64,000 nucleotides of DNA from Deltaproteobacteria bacterium (GTDB taxonomy: Bacteria > Myxococcota_A > UBA9160 > PR03): the NCBI GenBank assembly GCA_035063765.1, contig JAPSFT010000014.1, forward strand, positions 1 to 64,000. The letters run 5' to 3'. Position numbers and translations under genes: made by a program. Numbering within the stretch: position 1 is the stretch's first letter; every line of letters starts with the position of its first letter. Under the pieces are notes generated by a model. The model was not told the DNA's origin. It ran no database searches and saw nothing but the letters and a program-made list of their open reading frames with translations. Shown here piece after piece: positions 1-8,427 of the stretch.

Positions 1-86
1 TCCTTGCACCCACCTCGACCGCCGCCGGGTCGCCGGTCGGCGACGGACGGGCTCACGCCCGAGACGAGGTGCGCCGCGTCCGGGCA

Positions 87-121
87 GCCCCGCAGACGAC
101 GATTCCTGGCAACCCTCTCAG
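87..121. repeat. half copy of a dispersed palindromic element
   Basis: Thirty-one of 35 bases match positions 57746-57780. Read on the minus strand, the unit begins with the TGA stop of the radical SAM gene and runs away from the gene end. Only one arm of the hairpin seen in the other copy is present here, because no matching right arm is found between 1 and 86. It is probably a REP-like intergenic element. The rest of the 1-117 region shows no gene. Confidence 0.55.
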
Positions 122-1713
122 CGGGTGTGGGATTCCTCGAGCTGGAGCCCGGCCGCAAGCGGCCCGGCCGCGGCCACGGCGGCCTCGGCCCGCGCGCCGC
201 GCTCGAGCTCCGCGATGGCGCGGTCGAGGTGGCGCCCGAGCGCCTCCATGTACTCGGAGAGCGCCTTGTGGACGACCGCGAAGGACACGGCGTCGCGGAA
301 GGCGCTCGGCCGGCGCAGCAGGGTCTCGCCGAGCAGGCGCAGGGTGAACCAGGCCCGGCGCGGATCGGCCACGAGGAGCGTCCGGCGCAGGACCCGGCCG
401 AGCAGGCGCAGATCGCTCCAGCGCAGGTCGAGCCGCTCGGTGATCTGGCGCCCGCGGCCGAGGAGGAACGCGAGCGTGCGCTCCCGGTAGTTGCGGAAGT
501 CGTAGAGGTCCGCGATCAGGCGCCGGTAGCCCTCGTAGAGCTCGCGCCGCGTCATGCTGCGCGGCTCGATGTTCGAGAACACGAACTGGTCGCCGGTCGA
601 GTCCGCGAGCAGGCGGCCCTCGCGCTCCACCCGCTCGTGGAGCGGCGTCTTCGGCATCGCCTGCAGCATGCCGGTCATCGAGACGGGGATGCGCGCCTCC
701 TGGATGAAGCGCAGCTGCTCCTCGAAGATGCCGGTGTCGTCGGCGTCGAAGCCGACGATCATGCCCGCCTGGACCTGGATCCCGTAGTCGTGGATGCGGC
801 GCACGTTCGCGACCAGGTCGCCGCCGCGCGTGTTCTGGGTCTTCTTCGACTGCTGGAGCGACGCCACCCGCGGGCTCTCGATGCCGACGAAGACGGTGGT
901 GAAGTGGGCGTCGCGCAGCAGCCCGAGCAGCTCCTCGTCCTGGGAGACGTTCAGCGACACCTCGGTGTTGAAGTCGATCGGGAAGCCGCGCTCGCGCCCC
1001 CAGCGCGCCATCTCGCGCAGCAGCTCCTTGGCGAGGTTCTTGTTGCCGATGAAGTTGTCGTCGACGATGAAGACCTGGCGTACGCCCAGCCGGTGGCACT
1101 CCTCGACCTCGGCCAGCACCTGCTCGACGCGCTTGGCGCGCGGCCGGCGTCCATACACCACGATGATGTCGCAGAATTCGCACTGGAACGGGCAGCCGCG
1201 TGCGAACTGGATCGTCATCGCGTGGTAGCGGTCCACGTGCAGGAGGTCGAAGCGCGGGACCGGTGTCATCGACAGGTCCGGCTTCTCGTCCGGGCGGTAC
1301 TCGGTCTTCCAGGTGCCGGCCCGGAAGTCGTGCAGGAACCGGGGCCAGGTCTCCTCGGCCTCGTCGACGAAGAGCACGTCGCAGCGCCCGCGCCATTCCT
1401 CGGGGCACAGCGAGGCGTGCGGGCCGCCCACCACCACGAAGCGGCCGCGGCGCCGGAACTCCTCGACGATCTCCGCCATCCGCCGCTTGTGGACGATGTA
1501 GCCGGTCACGCCGACGATGTCGGCCTCCACGTCGAAGTCGATCTCCTCGACGTTCTCGTCGCAGAGCGTGATCTCGTGCTCGCGGGGCGTGAGGCCCGCG
1601 ATGGTCGGCATCGAGAGGTTCGGGAAGATGCAGCGCTTGCCGAGGATCGGGAGGATGCGGTCGTAGGTCCAGAAGCTCGGCGGGTTCTTAGGCGTGACCA
1701 GGTGGATCCGCAA
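118..1713 (-). CDS. B12-binding radical SAM protein (DUF4070-like)
   Basis: A 531-residue cytoplasmic protein with a two-part layout. The N-terminal third (about residues 1-140) looks like a cobalamin-binding Rossmann domain, with GVTGYIVHKRR and VVGGPHASLCPEE. It is followed by a radical SAM core whose cluster motif is CPFQCEFC at residues 174-181. The C-terminal part resembles the DUF4070 extension found in this class. Such enzymes use SAM plus cobalamin for methylation or rearrangement of unreactive carbons; HpnP, the hopanoid C-2 methylase, shares the layout, but nothing here proves that substrate. The start is taken as TTG at 1713, because GAGGAG lies just upstream and the next residues (RIHLVTPKNPP) match a domain start. 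An open frame continues far upstream but has no convincing start. The gene stands alone and ends at the dispersed repeat. Confidence 0.85.
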   Translation of the reverse strand: MRIHLVTPKNPPSFWTYDRILPILGKRCIFPNLSMPTIAGLTPREHEITLCDENVEEIDFDVEADIVGVTGYIVHKRRMAEIVEEFRRRGRFVVVGGPHASLCPEEWRGRCDVLFVDEAEETWPRFLHDFRAGTWKTEYRPDEKPDLSMTPVPRFDLLHVDRYHAMTIQFARGCPFQCEFCDIIVVYGRRPRAKRVEQVLAEVEECHRLGVRQVFIVDDNFIGNKNLAKELLREMARWGRERGFPIDFNTEVSLNVSQDEELLGLLRDAHFTTVFVGIESPRVASLQQSKKTQNTRGGDLVANVRRIHDYGIQVQAGMIVGFDADDTGIFEEQLRFIQEARIPVSMTGMLQAMPKTPLHERVEREGRLLADSTGDQFVFSNIEPRSMTRRELYEGYRRLIADLYDFRNYRERTLAFLLGRGRQITERLDLRWSDLRLLGRVLRRTLLVADPRRAWFTLRLLGETLLRRPSAFRDAVSFAVVHKALSEYMEALGRHLDRAIAELERGARAEAAVAAAGPLAAGLQLEESHTR

Positions 1714-1824
1714 CGGCGATCTCCTCGGGGGTGCGCCGAGGGTACGCCAGGAGGGCCGCCCGGGGCGTGAAAGTTCGGCAAAAGACGGACCCGGTCCTAG
1801 GATGCCGGCCGGGGAGGAGCCGCC

Positions 1825-2304
1825 ATGGACCTGCACGAGCTCGAGGCGATCAAGCGCCTCAAGTACCGCTACCTGCGCTGCCTCGACCAGAAGCTGTGGG
1901 ACGAGCTGGCCGACTGCTTCACGCCCGACGCCCGCTCCTCCTACGGCGGCGGCCGCCATGCCTTCGAGGGCCGCGACGCGATCCTCGGCTTCCTGCGCGA
2001 GGCGATGGGCGCCCCGTCCTTCCTCTCGAGCCACCACGCCCACCATCCGGAGATCGAGCTGACCGGGCCGGACTCGGCGACCGGCGTCTGGGCGCTCGAG
2101 GACACCGTGATCGAGACGCGCGCCGGGGTGACGATCCGGGGCGCCGCGTTCTACCACGACGAGTACGTGAAGGTTGGCGGCGCCTGGAAGATCCGCTTCA
2201 CGGGCTACAAGCGCACCTACGAGGAAGTCGAGTCGCGCCGCGACCGCCCCGGCCTGCGGCTCACGGCGAGCTGGTTCGAGACGGACGGCCGCAGCGAGGC
2301 GTGA
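1825..2304 (+). CDS. SnoaL/NTF2-like family protein
   Basis: A 159-residue cytoplasmic protein starting MDLHELEAIKRLKYRYLRCL, the typical first helix of SnoaL-like NTF2-fold proteins. The cone-shaped fold usually binds a small hydrophobic ligand and may act as an isomerase, cyclase or hydratase. The segment ADCFTPDA and the later KIRFTGYKRTYEE fit the family. GGGAGGAG precedes the ATG. The next gene, a thioesterase on the same strand, lies 91 bases downstream, so the two may be co-transcribed. The substrate cannot be told from sequence. Confidence 0.75.
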   Translation: MDLHELEAIKRLKYRYLRCLDQKLWDELADCFTPDARSSYGGGRHAFEGRDAILGFLREAMGAPSFLSSHHAHHPEIELTGPDSATGVWALEDTVIETRAGVTIRGAAFYHDEYVKVGGAWKIRFTGYKRTYEEVESRRDRPGLRLTASWFETDGRSEA

Positions 2305-2395
2305 TCCGTCCCGCCGCCAGCCGTCCGGTTGCCGAGGCCGGGGACTCGGGTGGCCGGCGTGGCTATCGTGAGCGCGCGCGACCAGGAGGGACGCC

Positions 2396-3097
2396 GTGTC
2401 CGAGGAGCAGCCGCCGGTCACCCCGCACTGGGGTGACGCCACCAAGGCCTGGGGGCAGGATGCGTGGGAGCAGAAGCGGCGGCTCGCGCGTGCGATGCGC
2501 CTCGTGATCGAGCGGCTGGTTCCGAGCAACGCGCCCGAGGACGAGCTGCGCCGGGCGGCCGAGGGGCTCGAGCGCTACGCCGAGGTGCTGCGCGCCCATC
2601 CACGCCTCAAGCACTTCCACGGGTTCGCGGAGTCGGCCAACGCCGGTGACGTCGGCGCCTTCTTCGACCAGAGCCCGATGATCGGGCTCGCGAACCCGCT
2701 CGCGCCCCCGATCACGATCGGCCGGTCGGGGGAGCGCACAGCCGTCGCGACGGTCCGCTTCGGCTCCGCCTACGAGGGCCCTCCCGGCTGCGTGCACGGC
2801 GGCTTCGTCGCGGCGGCTTTCGACGAGGTGCTCGGCTACGTCCAGTCCCTGGGTGGGAACCCCGGCATGACGGCGCGGTTGACCGTCCATTACCGGGCCC
2901 CGACCCCGCTCCACACCGAGCTGCGCTTCGAGGCCGAGCTCACGCGGATCGAGGGCCGGAAGATCTTCACGCAGAGCCGCGTCATGGCCAACGGAAAGGT
3001 CACGGCGGAGGCGGAGGGACTCTTCGTCTCGGTGGATCGCGCCCGCTTCCTGGAGCTGCTCGAGCAGCGCCGGAGGCGCGAGGCGGGAGAGGCCTGA
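2396..3097 (+). CDS. PaaI-type hotdog thioesterase
   Basis: A 233-residue protein with a helical N-terminal part of about 100 residues and a C-terminal hotdog domain. The signature GCVHGGFVAAAFDEVLG spans residues 131-147, with the HGG loop at 134-136, and is followed by TARLTVHYRAPTP. These enzymes hydrolyse acyl-CoA thioesters. It starts at GTG directly after CAGGAGGG. The long N-terminal extension is also seen in PaaI-like proteins of actinobacteria and deltaproteobacteria. The preceding NTF2-like gene may be its partner. The acyl substrate is unknown. Confidence 0.8.
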   Translation: MSEEQPPVTPHWGDATKAWGQDAWEQKRRLARAMRLVIERLVPSNAPEDELRRAAEGLERYAEVLRAHPRLKHFHGFAESANAGDVGAFFDQSPMIGLANPLAPPITIGRSGERTAVATVRFGSAYEGPPGCVHGGFVAAAFDEVLGYVQSLGGNPGMTARLTVHYRAPTPLHTELRFEAELTRIEGRKIFTQSRVMANGKVTAEAEGLFVSVDRARFLELLEQRRRREAGEA

Positions 3098-3438
3098 ACG
3101 TCCCGCGTCCTCGTGGACCGGGCGGTGGTGCGGAGCGATCGGAGGCCCGGATCGACCCGCGGGCCCTCGCTCCCGGAAGCCCCACGAAGGCCCATCCAGA
3201 CACGCGCAGATGTCATGCACGTCATCGCCCCATCATCCCGCTGCAACGTCGGAAGTGACCCGCGCGGAGCACGCTGCTAACTAGCGCGTGATCGCGGTCA
3301 CACCGTGGTGACACGCCCCCTCCGATCAAGGGCGTGGACCGCATCACGGGCCTGGGTCGCGGCGGCCTGCCGGGGGGTGGGGCGCCAAGGGGGTGTGCGG
3401 GGGAGCTGCCCCCGGATCCGGGCCGATCGGAGGCTCGA
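3098..3438. other. intergenic region, no gene seen
   Basis: These 341 bases separate the thioesterase from the small lipoprotein gene. A dyad GTCAC-N6-GTGAC lies at 3297-3312, next to a small AT-rich patch (CTAACTAG). The dyad has the opposite half-site order to a Crp site, so I do not name a regulator. No other coding frame looks real. It is probably the promoter region for the lipoprotein gene. Confidence 0.4.
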
Positions 3439-3879
3439 ATGCGTTGCAGCGCACTGCGCGGCGCCGTCCTGGCGCTGGCATTCCTCTCCCTGCCGATGCT
3501 GGGCTGCGAGATCAGGACGATCCAGATCCAGCTCCCGGGCTTCGCGGACGGCACGATCGAAGGGATCCGCCTCTACAAGCAGGTTCCGGATACCAACGGG
3601 GACGGCAAGCCCGACTGGAGCTTCGCCTGCCAGATCACCTTCGAGGATCTGCGCTACACGCAGCAGGGCGAGACGCTGTTCTACGTCCAGAACTGCATCG
3701 ACGAGCGGCCGGGGCAGGGTCTCGTGCTGCCCGCCGAGGTGCAGCGCCTCCCCGGCGACCCGACCACGATCATCGTCGAGCTGTACTACATGCGCTACGA
3801 GGCCGCGGGGCTCTATACGGCGACGGCCTTCAACGACTACGGCGAGTCGGCGCCGTCGCCGAGCTCGGTACAGCTCTGA
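3439..3879 (+). CDS. small lipoprotein of unknown function
   Basis: A 146-residue protein with a short basic start, a hydrophobic stretch and a lipobox ending LPMLGC at about residue 23, so it should be lipidated and held in the outer membrane or facing the periplasm. The segment VPDTNGDGKPDWSF resembles a calcium-loop repeat, and the C-terminal YTATAFNDYGESAPS has the look of a fibronectin III last strand. I do not recognise the family. The start at ATG 3439 was chosen because it gives the signal peptide and has GGAGG just before it; an upstream in-frame start at 3334 has neither. It faces the EPS locus across a 138-base convergent gap. Confidence 0.7.
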   Translation: MRCSALRGAVLALAFLSLPMLGCEIRTIQIQLPGFADGTIEGIRLYKQVPDTNGDGKPDWSFACQITFEDLRYTQQGETLFYVQNCIDERPGQGLVLPAEVQRLPGDPTTIIVELYYMRYEAAGLYTATAFNDYGESAPSPSSVQL

Positions 3880-4017
3880 CCCGCGTCCCGGGCCTTCCGG
3901 GCGGCCTGCTGGGACCCGCGCTTGCGCTGCTGCAACCAGGCGCTCCCGTCGCCGATCGGCATGCGGCCGTGCGTCGCGAGGTCGGCGGTGGCTTGCGGCC
4001 CCGCCTCGCAGGCGGGA

Positions 4018-4752
4018 TCACGGAGGCGCCTGCGCGCGGTGCGCCGGCGCCCCGGGCGCCGGCACCGCCCAGCGCTCCTCGTGCGAGCCCGGCCGCCCCG
4101 GCCAGAAGCAGCACTTCGTCCAGGCCAGGCCCAGGATCTCTCCGAACAGGTCCTTGAAGGCCGGGCTGCTCGTCCACCAGCGCTGCTCGTCGTAGCTGGC
4201 GGGGCTCGTGGACAGCACGCCGATCCGGGTCTCGGGCCCGAAGGCCATCCGGTAGAGGAGCCGGGTCCGGCGCGCGTGCACGCTGCTCGACACCACGTCG
4301 AACGCCTCCATCGCGACGCCCCGATCCGCCGCCCAGTCGCGCACCCAGACGGCGCTCGCGAAGGTGCGGTCCTGGGCCGTTTTCGGCGCCGGTACGGCAT
4401 CGAGCGGCAGGCCGGCGAGCCCGTGGCGGCGCAGGAAGTCGGCCGCGCGCTCGGCGAAGCTCGGGAAGGTGGCGAACGACTCGATCGGACCACCGGAGGT
4501 GATCGCGCGCCGATAGCCCCCGCGGCGGAAGATCACGGCCGCCTGCGCGAGCTCGTCTTCGCCGAGCCAGCCCTCGATCACGAGCACGGGCGCAGGGCGG
4601 CCGTCCGGCAGGACGGCGGGCTCGTCGAGCGCAAGGAAGCCGTTCGCCGCGCGCAGGAGCCAGGCCACCAGGCCGGCCGCGGCGGCGGTCAGGACCAGGA
4701 CGCCCCACGGCGTCGGAAGCCAGACCTGGCGGCGGCGGAACAAGGCGGGCAA
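4018..4752 (-). CDS. DUF218 (YdcF/SanA/ElyC-like) membrane protein
   Basis: About 244 residues. One N-terminal membrane segment (WGVLVLTAAAAGLVAWLL) is followed by a DUF218 domain with VLVIEGWLGEDELAQAA, ITSGGPIESF and later VRDWAADRGV and VVSSSVHARRTRLLY. DUF218 proteins are linked to envelope and EPS metabolism, but their chemistry is poorly known. The gene follows epsI on the same strand. The start is unsure: TTG at 4752 is the nearest usual start after the epsI stop (4764) but lacks a clear ribosome site, so initiation may depend on coupling. The C-terminus is alanine/proline-rich. Confidence 0.7.
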   Translation of the reverse strand: MPALFRRRQVWLPTPWGVLVLTAAAAGLVAWLLRAANGFLALDEPAVLPDGRPAPVLVIEGWLGEDELAQAAVIFRRGGYRRAITSGGPIESFATFPSFAERAADFLRRHGLAGLPLDAVPAPKTAQDRTFASAVWVRDWAADRGVAMEAFDVVSSSVHARRTRLLYRMAFGPETRIGVLSTSPASYDEQRWWTSSPAFKDLFGEILGLAWTKCCFWPGRPGSHEERWAVPAPGAPAHRAQAPP

Positions 4753-4763
4753 GGAGATGCGGG

Positions 4764-5450
4764 TCAGCGCCGCGTCGCGGCCACCCGTGCGGCCACCGGC
4801 TCCAGCCCCGTCTGTTCGCGCGGCCAGTGCGCGGCGAGCTGCGCGTCGAAGGCGCGTGCGAAGGACTGGAGCCGGCTGCGCGCCGGCAGGAGGTCGTCGT
4901 CGTGCAGCGCCGTCGAGACGCGCACCAGCGAGCCGTCCGCGCGGCCCTGGAGCAGGCGGCCGAGCAGCCGGTCGAGCGTCTGATCGAGGCCGCCGCGCAG
5001 CCCGGTGGCCCGGAACGAGCGGAACCAGTAGTGCACGAGCTCGCGCTTGCCATCGAGCGAGACGACCATCTCGTTCACGCCCAGTCCGCTGCCCTCGTCG
5101 ATCTTCCGGTGATCGAGGATCTTCCAGCCGTGCGCCTCGTAACACTGCGTCGGCGTGTGCTCGGGGCGGCCGCCGCGCTCGGTCCCGTAGTAGCCGAAGT
5201 ACACCCAGACGCGATCGCCCAGCGGATGGTCGTAGGCGCGCTGCACGTTGTAGTCGGCGCGCAGCATCGCCTCGACGTTCGATTCGAGCGGCACGTCGCG
5301 CGCGGCCCACGGCCCGAGCTGCCTCGGCAGCGACGCGAGCGGGCTCGCGTCGACGTGCAGCGCCGGCCGCAGGGCGAGCGCCCAGGCACCGGCCCCGACG
5401 GCCAGGAGGAGGGCAACGAGCAGGCTGCTGATCCGGTCGTCGTGCGTCAT
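4764..5450 (-). CDS. epsI: EpsI family exosortase-associated protein
   Basis: A 228-residue protein with an N-terminal membrane anchor (about residues 8-27) and a periplasmic EpsI domain. The domain carries SLPRQLGPWAARDVPL, then RVWVYFGYYG, and the conserved cysteine region PTQCYEAHGW with Cys103. EpsI proteins are either fused to exosortases or encoded beside them, and take part in EPS and PEP-CTERM systems; their exact activity is unknown. The ATG overlaps the stop of the exosortase-like gene by four bases, so the two are translationally coupled. Confidence 0.85.
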   Translation of the reverse strand: MTHDDRISSLLVALLLAVGAGAWALALRPALHVDASPLASLPRQLGPWAARDVPLESNVEAMLRADYNVQRAYDHPLGDRVWVYFGYYGTERGGRPEHTPTQCYEAHGWKILDHRKIDEGSGLGVNEMVVSLDGKRELVHYWFRSFRATGLRGGLDQTLDRLLGRLLQGRADGSLVRVSTALHDDDLLPARSRLQSFARAFDAQLAAHWPREQTGLEPVAARVAATRR

Positions 5451-6286
5451 CGGCGGGCCTCGGCGACGGTGCAGAGCGGGAGTGCGCGCGCGGTGCGCGC
5501 TGCCCGGCGGGCCGTCACCAGGAGGGCGAGAGCGATCGCCGCCCACGCCCCGTGGTCCAGGAGGGCGCGCGCGCCCGCACCCGTGCGGGCGGCGGCAAGC
5601 GTTGCCATCGCGAAGCACAGGAGCACCGCCTGCGCGACGAGCCCCCAGGGCGCGAGCCGCAAGGCGGCCGCCGCACACTCGCGTGTCCCTCCAGCGTGGC
5701 GCGCGACGCTCCACCAGGCGAGCCCGCCGAGCGCGAGCGCCAGGGGGAGGCCACCGTCGGGCGCGTCGAGCAGCAACGAGGCGTCGTTCAGGAGCAGGTC
5801 GTCCTTGACGAAGCTCGCCGTGCCGCCGAGCGACCGCGTGACGCCCACCGCGGCCCAGGCGAGGGCGGACTCGAGGCCGGGCGAGAGCGCCGTGAGCAGC
5901 GCCTTGGGCGGCGGGACCGCCCAGCACGCGAGCAGGGCGATCGGGAGCACCGGCCGGCCGAGCGCCAGCGCCATCCCGACGATCGCGAGCGGCAGGCCGG
6001 GCCGGCCGAGCCGGGTCATGCCGCCGCCGACGGTGACCAGCGCGAGCGCGACGCCGGCCGCGACCAGCAGGAATCCGAGCGGCCGCCGCCCGGCACGGCG
6101 CGGGTCGCTCCAGGCCGCCGCCAGTCCGAGCGTGCCCACCAGCAGGAACGGGCGCGCCCAGGGCTCCACGGCGACGTGTCGCACGAAGTCGAGCAGGGTG
6201 GGCGAGAGCGCTGCGGCAAGCGCCAGCCACAGCAGCGGCTCGCGCGGGTGCGCGAGGCCCTCGCTGCGCGATGCCACCCCGTTCAC
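5447..6286 (-). CDS. exosortase-like membrane protein, probably inactive
   Basis: A 279-residue protein with about eight hydrophobic segments and the general shape of an exosortase. The stretch ending DLLLNDASLLLDAPDGGLP (about residues 162-180) lines up with the exosortase active-site region, where EACSG is expected. Here the cysteine position holds proline (Pro176). The expected arginine in the next helix is also not seen, although ARALLDHGAW may match the later histidine region. It should therefore not process PEP-CTERM proteins by the known mechanism. It is coupled to epsI by an ATGA overlap, which supports its family. An intact exosortase is encoded at 31899-32753. Family assignment is by layout and neighbour, not strong identity. 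Confidence 0.65.
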   Translation of the reverse strand: MNGVASRSEGLAHPREPLLWLALAAALSPTLLDFVRHVAVEPWARPFLLVGTLGLAAAWSDPRRAGRRPLGFLLVAAGVALALVTVGGGMTRLGRPGLPLAIVGMALALGRPVLPIALLACWAVPPPKALLTALSPGLESALAWAAVGVTRSLGGTASFVKDDLLLNDASLLLDAPDGGLPLALALGGLAWWSVARHAGGTRECAAAALRLAPWGLVAQAVLLCFAMATLAAARTGAGARALLDHGAWAAIALALLVTARRAARTARALPLCTVAEARR

Positions 6287-6340
6287 GACGATCTCGAGCC
6301 GCTGACCCGGGAGGGGTGGCGGGGCCGGCGTGCCGCCGCG

Positions 6341-7210
6341 CTACTCCCCACCCGGGTCTCCGTAGTACCCGTAGGAGCTCGCGCGGACCGGCAGCACCCC
6401 TTCGTTCAGGATCGCACCGATCAGGCGGTCCTTCGGGATCAGCTTGCAGGTCGCCTCGAGGGAGCTGCGCGTCGACCTCCCGGCACGGCCCACGACGATC
6501 GCGGTCCCGATCGGCCCGAGGATCAGGGCGGCGTCGGGGACCAGCAGCATGGGCGGGGTGTCGACGAGGACGATCTCGTAGCGGCGCTCGAGCTCGCGGA
6601 CGACCCCCGCGAGCGACGGCATCGAGAGCGTCCGGTAGGCGTCGGGCTGGGGACGGAACGCGGGATAGACGTCGAGCTGCGGCAGGTCGAGCGACACGCA
6701 GGCGGACGGGAGGTCGGCGCGCCCGGCGAGGACGTCCTCGATGCCGGTCCCGGCGCGCAGCTCGAAGCTCGACGCGACGCGCGGCTTGCGCAGGTCGAGG
6801 TCCACGAGTGCGACCGTTCGCTCGCTGCTGACCGAAGCAAGCGCGAGGGCGAGGTTGCAGGCGAGCGTGGTCTTGCCTTCTTCGCGGACGGCACTCAGCA
6901 CCGCGACGCTGCGCGCGTTGCGGGCCTCGAGCTCGCGGCGCAGGCGCAGCGCGAGGTGGCGCAGCGACTCGGACGCAGGCCCCTGCGCGTCGACCACCAC
7001 CTCGCGTGACTGCCAGCGCCCGCTCTTGTCGTGGGAGACCCGGCCGACCCGGCCGGGCGGGGCCTCCGCTGCCGGCTTCGGCGCCATCGTCCGGAACGCC
7101 TCCACGATCTCCGGGTCCGGCTGCCGTTCGCGCAGCGGGTCGGGCGGCGGCGGACCGGAGGTTCCCGGGACCCGGTTGGCGCGGCGCAACGCCTCGTGGA
7201 TCTCACCCAC
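6341..7210 (-). CDS. CpsD/CapB-type P-loop tyrosine kinase-like protein
   Basis: A 289-residue cytoplasmic BY-kinase-like ATPase without the Wzz membrane part, which is encoded separately at 10757. The Walker A region is SAVREEGKTTLACN with Lys113, slightly unlike the usual PGEGKS/T form. Walker A' is ALVDLDLRKPRV and Walker B is YEIVLVDTPPML. The C-terminal SSYGYYGDPGGE holds a short tyrosine cluster, the usual autophosphorylation site. It should control EPS polymerisation and chain length together with the Wzz-like partner. It overlaps the ATPase gene to its right by eight bases. Confidence 0.85.
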   Translation of the reverse strand: MGEIHEALRRANRVPGTSGPPPPDPLRERQPDPEIVEAFRTMAPKPAAEAPPGRVGRVSHDKSGRWQSREVVVDAQGPASESLRHLALRLRRELEARNARSVAVLSAVREEGKTTLACNLALALASVSSERTVALVDLDLRKPRVASSFELRAGTGIEDVLAGRADLPSACVSLDLPQLDVYPAFRPQPDAYRTLSMPSLAGVVRELERRYEIVLVDTPPMLLVPDAALILGPIGTAIVVGRAGRSTRSSLEATCKLIPKDRLIGAILNEGVLPVRASSYGYYGDPGGE

Positions 7211-8063
7211 GGCTTCCGCTTCCGAGGCCCGTGCTCGTGTTGGGCTGCCCCACCCGTAGGGCCGCGATCTGCTCGGCCTTGCGCTCGAGCAGGCTCGCCT
7301 CGACGGGCTTCATCTGGCGCGAGTAGGCAGCGAGCAGGGCGCGGTCCGCCAGCAGGCTGATCAGGCGCGGGCAGCCAAGCGACGCGGCGTAGAAGATGGG
7401 CTCGAGCCCGCCCTCGAAGAGATCCTCGTACTTGCCGCCCGCCACCTCGATCCGATGCCGGAGGTAGAGCCCGATCTCTTCGGGCCGGAGCGCCTCGACG
7501 TGGTGCTCGAGGGCGATCCGCTGGCGGAGCTGGCGCATGCCGGGCTCGGCGAGCCGATCCAGGAGCTCCGGCTGCCCGGTCAGCACGATCTGGAGCAGCT
7601 TCTCGGTGTCGGTCTCGAGGTTGGAGAGCAGGCGGATCTCCTCGAGCGCGGGTGTGTCGAGGTTCTGGGCCTCGTCGACCACGAGCACGGTGTTCAGGTG
7701 GCGCTTCAGGCGGCCCAGCAGGAAGCGGTTGAGCGAGATCAGGAGATCGGACTTCGAGGCTCCGCTCGGATCGAGGCCGTACTCCGTGGCGATCAGCTTG
7801 AGCAGGTCGAGCGGGCTCAGGCCGGCGGTGTTCAGGATCAGGGCCGTCTCGGTGTCGGCAGGAAGCCGGTCGAGCACGGCGCGCAGCAGGGTGGTTTTCC
7901 CCGCTCCCACCTCCCCGGTGAGGAGGACGAATCCCTTCCGCCTGGCGATGCCGTAGTAGAGGGAGGCCAGGCCCTCCTCGTGCGTCTCCGACAGCCAGAG
8001 GAAACGCGGGTCGGGCGTCAGCGAGAAGGGGGGCTCCCGGAGGCCGAAGAAGGGCTCGTACAT
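7203..8063 (-). CDS. GspA-like AAA ATPase of EPS/PEP-CTERM loci
   Basis: A 286-residue AAA ATPase starting MYEPFFGLREPPFSLTPDP, the hallmark N-terminus of the ExeA/GspA-like ATPases found in exosortase-linked EPS loci. Walker A is GEVGAGKTT with Lys56; Walker B is VLVVDEAQN with Asp130 and Glu131. It is probably cytoplasmic and may control EPS export or assembly; the precise role is not known. The ATG at 8063 is preferred because the conserved N-terminus starts there; an in-frame extension to 8165 looks noncoding. It is the first gene of the left arm, transcribed away from the sugar-transferase gene. Confidence 0.87.
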   Translation of the reverse strand: MYEPFFGLREPPFSLTPDPRFLWLSETHEEGLASLYYGIARRKGFVLLTGEVGAGKTTLLRAVLDRLPADTETALILNTAGLSPLDLLKLIATEYGLDPSGASKSDLLISLNRFLLGRLKRHLNTVLVVDEAQNLDTPALEEIRLLSNLETDTEKLLQIVLTGQPELLDRLAEPGMRQLRQRIALEHHVEALRPEEIGLYLRHRIEVAGGKYEDLFEGGLEPIFYAASLGCPRLISLLADRALLAAYSRQMKPVEASLLERKAEQIAALRVGQPNTSTGLGSGSRG

Positions 8064-8427
8064 GGCTTCCTGGATCGGTCGGCTCGATCGCGACCGAAAG
8101 TTAACCCACCGGCAACCGGCGGCGAATCGAATCCCCCGGGGCGGAACCGCCGGCCCCTCGTCCAACGACGTGAGTGGCTGCGGAAACCCGGAAGGTTACG
8201 AGGCGAGCCCGGTTCGGCGGCGATCGCCGGGCGACACCGGGAGGGTTCGCCGGCCTCGCGCACTCGGTGGCGCAGGCGGCACGCGGCCCGGGGTCCCATC
8301 CGCGGGTTCGGCAAGGGTTTCCCTTCCAAAGCCACGCCGCGGCGGATAAGATTTTGCCTCGGTTGCGGAAACCAAAGCGGGAGGAAGCGGCACTCAAGAG
8401 GGGGGTAGAGGAAGGAGCACTCGGTTC
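8064..8427. promoter_or_regulatory. divergent EPS promoter region with repeated boxes
   Basis: These 364 bases lie between the divergent ATPase and sugar-transferase genes and must hold the promoters of both arms. The exact 10-mer TGCGGAAACC occurs twice (8179-8188 and 8364-8373). Its core also occurs inverted as GGTTTCC at 8316-8322, close to an unusual AT-rich patch (GGATAAGATTTTG, 8343-8355). The arrangement looks like binding sites for one regulator, but no family can be named. No coding frame here is convincing. Confidence 0.45.

Noticed and set aside
4-1770. A 588-codon plus-strand frame
   Set aside because: It is antisense to the radical SAM gene, is rich in Ala, Arg, Glu and Val repeats, and has no domain pattern.
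3297-3312. A dyad GTCAC-N6-GTGAC as a Crp site
   Set aside because: The half-sites are in the reverse order to the Crp consensus, and the flanks are GC-rich. It is kept only as an unnamed dyad in the intergenic entry.
4018-5310. A longer form of the DUF218 protein reaching into epsI
   Set aside because: The upstream part is out of frame with epsI and has no membrane or domain pattern. The DUF218 membrane helix begins only near 4720.
8064-8427. A sigma-54 promoter, which would be usual for PEP-CTERM EPS loci
   Set aside because: I looked for GG-N10-GC with the wider consensus on both strands and found no convincing match.
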